DNA from: Prauserella rugosa
GTDB taxonomy: Bacteria > Actinomycetota > Actinomycetes > Mycobacteriales > Pseudonocardiaceae
Length of the DNA stretch: 64,000 nucleotides
Assembly (NCBI RefSeq): GCF_000719975.1
Contig: NZ_JOIJ01000001.1
Coordinates: 434,001 to 498,000 of the forward strand
Reading direction: 5' to 3'
Below the pieces are notes generated by a model. The model did no database searches, was not told the origin of the DNA, and saw nothing but the letters and a program-made list of their open reading frames with translations. This document shows, piece by piece, positions 59,138 through 64,000 of the stretch (position 1 is its first letter; each line of letters begins with the position of its first letter). The translations under genes and the position numbers were made by a program.

Positions 59138-59995
59138 ATGGCGCGTGACATGACGGTCAAGGAGCTCGACGGCGCACCCAACGTGGCGGCGCTGTATCCG
59201 AAGGTCGTACTCGGCGGACTGCGCAAGAGTGGCGGTGAGCTGCCCGACCTGGAGTACGTGCGCACCGGCGTGGTCGCCGACGCGGGCAGGCTCGCCGAGT
59301 ACAACAAGGTGTGCGGGTTCCGGCTGTCCGACGAGCTGCCGGTCACCTATCCGCACATCCTGGCGTTCGGTCTCCAGATGGCGCTGATGGCCGAGCCGTC
59401 GTTCCCGTTCCCGCTGCTGGGGATGGTGCACGTGGCCAACCGCATCACGCAGTACCGGCCGATCCGTATCGACGAGCCGATGACGCTGCGCGTGCGCGTG
59501 CAGGACCTGCGCCCGCACGAGAAGGGCAAGCAGTTCGACGTCATCAGCGAGGCCCACGTCGAGGGGGAGCTCGTCTGGTCGGACGTCAGCACCTATCTGC
59601 GTCGCGGCGGTGGCGGGTCCGGTTCCGGTGGCGGTGGTAAGCAGCTCGCGGCGCCGACTCCGGATGCGATCTGGCGGATCCCCGGCGACATCGGACGTCG
59701 CTACGCCGAGGTCTCCGGCGATCGCAACCCCATCCACCTGCACCCGCTGACGGCCAAGGCGTTCGGCTTCCCCTCGGCGATCGCACACGGCATGTGGACG
59801 AAGGCCCACGCCGTCGCGGCGTTCGAGGGCAGGTTGCCCGAGGCCTACACGGTGGACGTCAAGTTCAAGCTGCCGGTGCTGCTGCCGGCGAAGGCGGCGT
59901 TCACGACGTGGCGGACCGACGAAGGCCACGCCTTCGAGGTGTGGAACGCCCGCAAGCCGAAACCGCACCTGTCGGGCACGATCACCGCGCTGTAG
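59138..59995 (+). CDS. htdX: Double-hotdog (R)-3-hydroxyacyl dehydratase (HtdX-like)
   Basis: 285 aa MaoC-type dehydratase with two hot-dog halves. The C-terminal half carries the hydratase-2 motif: YAEVSGDRNPIHLHPLTAKA and GFPSAIAHGMW (Asp/His dyad). The linker is GGGGSGSGGGG (about 156-166). The N-terminal half (YPHILAFGLQMALMAEPSFP) lacks these catalytic residues, as usual. It follows fabG4 after 1 bp, so ketoreductase and dehydratase are made together, giving consecutive steps of fatty-acid chain processing. Confidence 0.92.
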   Translation: MARDMTVKELDGAPNVAALYPKVVLGGLRKSGGELPDLEYVRTGVVADAGRLAEYNKVCGFRLSDELPVTYPHILAFGLQMALMAEPSFPFPLLGMVHVANRITQYRPIRIDEPMTLRVRVQDLRPHEKGKQFDVISEAHVEGELVWSDVSTYLRRGGGGSGSGGGGKQLAAPTPDAIWRIPGDIGRRYAEVSGDRNPIHLHPLTAKAFGFPSAIAHGMWTKAHAVAAFEGRLPEAYTVDVKFKLPVLLPAKAAFTTWRTDEGHAFEVWNARKPKPHLSGTITAL

Positions 59996-60002
59996 TCCGC
60001 CT

Positions 60003-60042
60003 CCTCGTCGGGTGCCGCATTCGAAGCCGGCACCCGACGAGG
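60003..60042. terminator. Bidirectional terminator
   Basis: Perfect 15-bp arms CCTCGTCGGGTGCCG (60003-60017) and complement (60028-60042), 10-nt loop, between the convergent htdX and NmrA-like genes. Confidence 0.8.
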
Positions 60043-60051
60043 GCGGTGCGG

Positions 60052-60900
60052 TCAGACCGTGACCAGGTCTTCGACCTGGGCGGCTGCGCTGCGGGGCGGC
60101 CTGCGGAGTAGCTCGCCCAGTACCGGTCCGGGGTTGGCGTAGCAACCGGTGCGGGCGGCCTGGAACATCCCGAGCGTCATGTCGGCCAGGAACTCCGGGG
60201 CGCCGTCCGCGATCCGGTCGGCACGCCACTGCTCGTCATCGACGACGACGCGCTCGACCGCACGTCCGCTGACTCGGGTCAGGATTGCGGCGACCTCGTC
60301 GAGGGTGACCGGTGGTGCTGCCAGTGTCACTGGGCCGTCGAATGAGTGCTCCCCTGCAAGGATGATGGCGGCGGCCTCGGCGAGGTCCGCTCGATCCGTC
60401 CACGAGAGAGGTCCGTCGGCAGGCTGGGCGATCTTCCCGGTCTGTCGCCACGGGCCGAGGAGTTGGTCGAGGTCGCCGAAGAATCCGTTGCGCAACGCGG
60501 TCCAGGCCACTCCGGACTCGCTGAGGGCCGCCTCGGTGGCGGCGTGTATGGCCGCCGGGGCGTACGGGGTTTCCGCGGCGTTGTGCTGGCTCGTGTAGAG
60601 GATCCTCCGTGCGCCTGCTGCGACGGCGGCCTCGATGGCCGCGTGGTGCTGGCCGACCACGTCGGCCGCCATGTTGTTGGAACTGATCAGCAACACCTGG
60701 TCGGCACCTTCGAAGGAGTGGCGGAGGGCGACCGGATCGTCGTAGGAGCCCTGTCGCACACGTACGCCGCGGTCGGCCAGGTGCTGGGCTCTGCTCGGGT
60801 CACGCACGCTCACCCCGATGCGCTCGGCGGGTAGGCGTTCGAGGAGATGCTCGACGGTGGCCCCGTTGAGCGCGCCGGTGGCGCCGGTGACAACGATCAT
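60052..60900 (-). CDS. NmrA-like NAD(P)-binding oxidoreductase
   Basis: 282 aa, atypical SDR of the NmrA/QOR2-like group. Cofactor motif MIVVTGATGALNGATVEHLL, NADP-type VRDPSRAQHL after strand 2, then VLLISSNNM, ILYTSQHNAA and LRNGFFGDLDQLLG. The YxxxK pair is not conserved, as is normal for this group. Such proteins reduce quinones or act as redox sensors. It is divergent from a TetR gene, with inverted repeats between them, so it is probably induced by that regulator's ligand. Confidence 0.87.
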   Translation of the reverse strand: MIVVTGATGALNGATVEHLLERLPAERIGVSVRDPSRAQHLADRGVRVRQGSYDDPVALRHSFEGADQVLLISSNNMAADVVGQHHAAIEAAVAAGARRILYTSQHNAAETPYAPAAIHAATEAALSESGVAWTALRNGFFGDLDQLLGPWRQTGKIAQPADGPLSWTDRADLAEAAAIILAGEHSFDGPVTLAAPPVTLDEVAAILTRVSGRAVERVVVDDEQWRADRIADGAPEFLADMTLGMFQAARTGCYANPGPVLGELLRRPPRSAAAQVEDLVTV

Positions 60901-60919
60901 GCGTGGCCTTCCCCTAATT

Positions 60920-60968
60920 TGACCTGGTTGGTCAGTTTGTCCCGTGCGCCGACGGTAGATAAACTGAC
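60920..60968. promoter_or_regulatory. Operator-like repeats in a divergent promoter
   Basis: TGACC-TGGTT-GGTCA (60920-60934) is a perfect inverted repeat. GTCAGTTT (60931-60938) and AAACTGAC (60961-60968) form a second one with 22 bp between the arms. Both lie between the NmrA-like gene and the TetR gene and are good candidates for TetR binding sites. Confidence 0.6.
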
Positions 60969-61017
60969 TTATGGTGTCAAGTTATGGCGAGGTTGGCTAC
61001 GTCGAAAGGGCGGGGAC

Positions 61018-61590
61018 ATGACCGTCGAGCAGCCGCGCTTGCGTGCCGACGCCAAACGCAACGCGGAGCAGATCCGACATGCCGCGATCGACGCCTTCCG
61101 CGGCCGAGGACTCTCCGTGCCGTTGGAGGACGTGGCCACGGCCGCGGGAGTGAGCAAGGCGACGGTGTTCAACCGGTTCGGCGGTCGGATCGGGCTCATC
61201 GAGGCGGTCATCGAGCAGCTCGTCGCTCGTGAGCTGTACGCCGTCATAGACCACGCCAGGACCATCGCGGACGCAGGCGATCGGATCGCGTACTACATCG
61301 ACGCGATCCGCAGACTCCAGTACCGCCAACCGGCCGCCAACGACGTCCTGCTGCAGATGTATCCCGAATCGCAGCAGCTCATGGCGATCTGCCACGTCGC
61401 GGGCGAGTTCAACGCCGAGCTCGTCGCCGCGGGACACGAGTCGGGTGCACTTCGCCCCGAGTTCGGCGAAGCCGACCTGCAGGCGCTCATCCACGACAGC
61501 GCGCTCGCGCTCAAGTACGGAACCCGGCCTGCGGCTGCCGACTACGATCGCCGCACCACGTTCCTGCTCGACGGGATTCGCGCGCCGTGA
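61018..61590 (+). CDS. TetR-family regulator of the NmrA-like gene
   Basis: 190 aa, ATG 61018 preceded by AAGGGCGGGG. The helix-turn-helix is VPLEDVATAAGVSKATVFNRFGGR (in two parts), followed by a helical ligand-binding region with DVLLQMYPESQQLM and ALIHDSALALKYG. Divergent from the oxidoreductase at 60052 with operator-like repeats in the 117-bp gap, so it most likely represses that gene and itself. Its stop is 3 bp from the convergent TetR gene that follows. Confidence 0.9.
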   Translation: MTVEQPRLRADAKRNAEQIRHAAIDAFRGRGLSVPLEDVATAAGVSKATVFNRFGGRIGLIEAVIEQLVARELYAVIDHARTIADAGDRIAYYIDAIRRLQYRQPAANDVLLQMYPESQQLMAICHVAGEFNAELVAAGHESGALRPEFGEADLQALIHDSALALKYGTRPAAADYDRRTTFLLDGIRAP

Positions 61591-61593
61591 GGC

Positions 61594-62250
61594 TCAGGCG
61601 TCCGTGGGCCGCCACACCTGGCCTTCGACCAGGTCGTTGAAGCCCAGCCACGTCAGGTTCATCAGCCACGACGCCAGTACGCCCGGCGAGATGTCGGGGC
61701 GGTCGAGCCACCAGTCGGCCAGCGCCTCGGCGGCGCCGACGAGCGCCGCTGCCAGGCCTTCACCCGAGAACTCCGCCTGCTCCGCGAGCCCCTTCCGCGA
61801 GCCCTGCGAGACGACCAGCTTGGTGACCATCGCGATGGCGTGTTCCCGCAACGCCGTGATCTCGGTCGCGAACTTCCCGCCGACGGCCAGCGCCTGCTGG
61901 TGCAGCACCGTCCACGACTCGCGGTGGTCGGCGACGAAGCCGTAGAACGCGCGCAGCCCCGTCCACAGTTGCATGTCCGGGGCGACGTCCAGGTCGATGC
62001 CCGCCTGGACGGTGTCGATCAGCAGGTTGGCCTCGCGCCGGATGCACTGGAGGAACAGGTCCTCCTTCGAGCCGAGGTAGCTGTAGATCATCGGCTTGGA
62101 CACGCCAGCGACCTCGGACACCTCGTCCATCGACGCAGGGTGATATCCGTGGCGTGCGAACACGGTGACGGCCGCGTCGAGGATCTGCCGCTCCCGTACC
62201 GCTCGCGGCAGGCGCTTCGCCTTCTCGACCTGCTGACCGCTCTCCGTCAC
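61594..62250 (-). CDS. TetR-family regulator (possible lipid-metabolism regulator)
   Basis: 218 aa from GTG 62250, with the strong ribosome-binding site AGGAGGA 6 nt upstream (the frame continues further but without one). Helix-turn-helix ASMDEVSEVAGVSKPMIYSYLGSKEDLF in parts, then helices with WLDRPDISPGVLASWLMNLTWLGFNDLV. Divergent from the SCP2-domain gene at 62344. A TAC-N4-GAGTA site in that promoter resembles the fadI/fabG4 operator, so this may be the regulator of both loci (inference). Confidence 0.88.
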   Translation of the reverse strand: MTESGQQVEKAKRLPRAVRERQILDAAVTVFARHGYHPASMDEVSEVAGVSKPMIYSYLGSKEDLFLQCIRREANLLIDTVQAGIDLDVAPDMQLWTGLRAFYGFVADHRESWTVLHQQALAVGGKFATEITALREHAIAMVTKLVVSQGSRKGLAEQAEFSGEGLAAALVGAAEALADWWLDRPDISPGVLASWLMNLTWLGFNDLVEGQVWRPTDA

Positions 62251-62307
62251 TGTTCCTCCTGCCCCAGTGGGCGTCTCACCCTTGTGGTGCCGCCGTTCGC
62301 CCGCCGA

Positions 62308-62343
62308 TTGCCGCCGCGACATACCGCTGAGTAACCTTACGCC
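62308..62343 (+). promoter_or_regulatory. Probable leaderless promoter of the SCP2-domain gene
   Basis: TTGCCG (62308-62313), an 18-bp spacer, TAACCT (62332-62337), then 6 nt to the GTG start at 62344. With this spacing transcription would begin at the start codon. The TAC-N4-GAGTA half-site pair (62322-62333) lies over the -10. Confidence 0.5.
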
Positions 62344-62898
62344 GTGCCAACCGGAAGTGTCCTGGACGAGTTCGCTCGCAGCATCGATATTGAGGTGCTG
62401 AGTACCGAACAGTTCCTCCGCGTCCTGGAGACGCTCCACATGTTGGACAGTGCGGGCGCCGGCATCGAGCTGAGCTCATTGTCCACCGAGGTGCTGGCCG
62501 AGGTGGTGTCGGCGGCGTCGAAGGATCAACTCCGGGCGCTGGCCAAGCATCCCCAGCTGAGGGCGTTGTTCCTCGAAGAGGTGTTCCGCCGGATGGCCGA
62601 TCACTTCGACGCCGAACGCGCCGGCGACGCCGACATCGTCGTGACCTGGCGGTTTCCCAACGGCGACGACTACGACCGCTACCAGACCGTCATCGAGGAC
62701 GGCCGGTGCGTGTCCACGGCCGACTGCGTGCTGACGCCGGACACGACGATCACCGCACCCTTCGAGGACTTCCTCAGGGTGGCGACCGGCAACGCCCGAG
62801 CCGCCTCGCAGTTCGTCCGCGGCAAGCTCAAGGTCAAGGGCGACTACACCCCGGCGATGCGGCTGTTGAGCTTCTTCGACCTGCCCGGCGCGAACTGA
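62344..62898 (+). CDS. SCP2-like sterol/lipid-binding domain protein
   Basis: 184 aa, start GTG 62344 without ribosome-binding site (leaderless). The N-terminal half is helical (LSTEQFLRVLETLHMLDSAG, ALAKHPQLRALFLEEVFRRM). The C-terminal half resembles the SCP2 fold: DIVVTWRFPNGDDYDRYQ, CVLTPDTTITAPFEDFLRVATG, then QFVRGKLKVKGDYTPAMRLL, the usual SCP2 end. It may carry fatty acyl or sterol lipids, which agrees with the adjacent beta-oxidation genes. No signal peptide. Confidence 0.82.
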   Translation: MPTGSVLDEFARSIDIEVLSTEQFLRVLETLHMLDSAGAGIELSSLSTEVLAEVVSAASKDQLRALAKHPQLRALFLEEVFRRMADHFDAERAGDADIVVTWRFPNGDDYDRYQTVIEDGRCVSTADCVLTPDTTITAPFEDFLRVATGNARAASQFVRGKLKVKGDYTPAMRLLSFFDLPGAN

Positions 62899-62927
62899 TC
62901 CACCGGGCAGGCGGGTGATGGTGGCCG

Positions 62928-63434
62928 TCAGCCTTCGATGATCCGCGGCGGGCCGTCGTCGGGCCCCTCGCGCCGGCTGCGCTCGTCGCGCGCCGCGTTG
63001 CGGTCGTCGACCACTTCGCTGTCCACCACGATCACCTGGCTGCGCATCCCGGGCCCGAACGCACCACCCGCGCGGCCGCCGACGGGTGCCCGCCGTTGCG
63101 CCCTCCGCAGCCACGACCTGCGCAGCACCTTCCGCGTCGGCGGGATGAGGAACAGCAGGCCGACGAGGTCGCTGACGAAACCGGGCAGCAGGATCAACAG
63201 GCCGCCGACGCCGACGAGCATGCCGTCGGTGATCTCCTCGTGCGGGGACCGGCCGGAGCGCGCCGTCGCCGTGAACGCGCGCATCGCCTTGCCGCCCTCG
63301 CGGCGAGCCAGCCACGAGCCGACGAACGCACCGGCGATGAGCAGCCCGATCGTCGGCAGGAACCCGACGAGCGAGGCCACCGTCCACACGGCGGCCACTT
63401 CGGCGATCACGTACAGCAGGAGCACAACGGCCAT
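62928..63434 (-). CDS. fxsA: FxsA-family membrane protein
   Basis: 168 aa, FxsA (suppressor of F exclusion) family: four membrane segments, VVLLLYVIAEVAAVWTVASL, FLPTIGLLIAGAFVGSWLAR, then DGMLVGVGGLLILLPGFVSD and LVGLLFLIPPTRKVLRRSWL. The LLPGFVSDLVGLLFLIPP signature is highly typical. The C-terminal 60 residues are hydrophilic, ending in acidic/Arg-rich sequence. Cellular function is not known. ATG 63434 has no strong ribosome-binding site. Confidence 0.92.
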   Translation of the reverse strand: MAVVLLLYVIAEVAAVWTVASLVGFLPTIGLLIAGAFVGSWLARREGGKAMRAFTATARSGRSPHEEITDGMLVGVGGLLILLPGFVSDLVGLLFLIPPTRKVLRRSWLRRAQRRAPVGGRAGGAFGPGMRSQVIVVDSEVVDDRNAARDERSRREGPDDGPPRIIEG

Positions 63435-63543
63435 ACCGGGTCAACGCGTGAGGTGTCCGGTTTGATCCCGATCACGGCGACGAATGGACCGCGAGGGCCA
63501 CCCGGTCGTCGGGACTCGAGACGGGTGGGCCCAGAATCCGGGG

Positions 63544-64000
63544 TATGAGTGAAGTGCCGGAGCAGGAGTTGAACGTGGCCGAGTGGCACGTCCCGCAGCG
63601 GATGAGTGTCGTGACGCTGGCCGCCGGAAACGTCGCGGAGCTGCGCGATTTCTACAAGGCCCTCGGCTGGGAGGAACTGCCCTCGGGCAGCGACGACTGG
63701 GTCGGTTTCCTCGTCGGCGGCGTGGTGTTGGCGTTGTATCCGCGGGCCGCGCTGTCGGAGGAGACCGGTGCGGGCATGTACGGCGGCGGGTTCACGCTCG
63801 CCGTGAACGTCGACTCCCCCGAGCAGGTCGACGCGGCCTACGAGGCCGCTCTCGCGATGGGTGCAGGTGCCGTCGCCGAACCGCAGCCACGCCGGTGGGG
63901 CGGCCGGTCGGCCTACTTCGCCGACCCCGAGGGCAACCGCTGGGAGATCGCCTACAACGAGCGCGTGACGTTCGGTGAGCGCGGCGAGGTCGTCGCGTTC
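63544..64000 (+). CDS. Glyoxalase/VOC-family protein, 3' end outside the window
   Basis: Partial: 152 codons are present and the frame is open at the window edge. From ATG 63544 (MSEVPEQELNVAEWHVPQRM) the VOC fold is seen: SVVTLAAGNVAELRDFYKAL (strand and helix), GWEELPSGSDDWVGFLVGGV, GGFTLAVNVDSPEQVDAAYE and the last-strand motif YFADPEGNRWEIAYNER, where Glu is a likely metal ligand. VOC proteins bind a metal and small molecules (glyoxalase, dioxygenase, resistance). Specific role unknown. Confidence 0.88.

Noticed and set aside
1..64000. Insertion sequences, prophage, tRNA, rRNA or attachment sites
   Set aside because: Read on both strands, no transposase, integrase, phage structural gene or RNA-gene signature was recognised; a tRNAscan or Infernal run would be needed to be certain for RNAs.

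Overview
The window is a 64 kb, very GC-rich chromosomal segment from an actinobacterium. GTG/TTG starts are frequent, and some genes look leaderless. F420-type oxidoreductase, inositol-1-phosphate synthase, GTP-dependent PEP carboxykinase and DUF5318/FxsA/septum-formation genes all point to Actinomycetota. Blocks of gene order match Mycobacterium tuberculosis from memory: rpsF-ssb-rpsR, GT87, ponA1, DUF5318, PadR, ino1 (Rv0055 down to Rv0046c); trmB...pckA (Rv0208c-Rv0211); and fadA2/fabG4/htdX (Rv0243-Rv0241c). The surface-protein genes, the absence of mycobacterial PE/PPE or mmpL genes and the overall style suggest the order Pseudonocardiales (Saccharomonospora- or Amycolatopsis-like). That placement is inference. 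No rRNA, tRNA, CRISPR array, transposase or prophage gene was recognised.

Layout. 0-12.2 kb: ribosomal S6/SSB/S18 operon; three tandem, related, signal-peptide-plus-C-terminal-anchor surface proteins; endonuclease IV; two convergent GT87 membrane mannosyltransferase-like genes with overlapping 3' ends; a large bifunctional penicillin-binding protein; a DUF5318 gene. 12.4-19.3 kb: PadR regulator plus inositol-1-phosphate synthase, HAD phosphatase, MFS exporter, a PhoX-type phosphatase behind a PHO-box-like array, and an SDR. 19.3-29.6 kb: a GntR/ABC operon, a lipoprotein, an amidohydrolase, and a NarL-type two-component system divergent from a MacB/FtsX-type ABC exporter. 29.7-37 kb: trmB, a hypothetical gene, a second ABC exporter, a TetR-SDR operon and a second NarL/DesK-like two-component system. 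37-42 kb: an operon of two dynamin-like GTPases with a GrpE-like protein between them, followed by an acidic DG-repeat protein. 42-49 kb: pckA, a methyltransferase, an LLM oxidoreductase/ABC/membrane protein operon, and an atypical Nramp-family transporter. 49-56 kb: a small XRE regulator, a cluster of DnaA-box-like 9-mers, a secreted tripeptidyl-peptidase, a septum-formation lipoprotein, a 53-residue basic protein, an AAA ATPase, a secreted glycerophosphodiesterase and a small DoxX-like membrane protein. 56-64 kb: fadI/fabG4/htdX lipid genes around a palindromic operator, an NmrA-like oxidoreductase with its divergent TetR regulator, a second TetR regulator divergent from an SCP2-domain protein, FxsA, and the 5' part of a glyoxalase-fold gene.

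How it fits together. Much of the window concerns the envelope: peptidoglycan and mannolipid/inositol lipid synthesis, surface proteins, ABC exporters with local sensors, dynamin-like membrane GTPases, lipid turnover and beta-oxidation. Two non-coding signals stand out. The first is a near-perfect palindrome of about 45 bp (core GCGTTCAACGC) present four times, each time just after a gene end. The second is a set of operator-like palindromes placed in divergent promoters next to the likely regulator gene.

All calls come from reading the sequence. No database search was run, so family names rest on recognised motifs and gene order.
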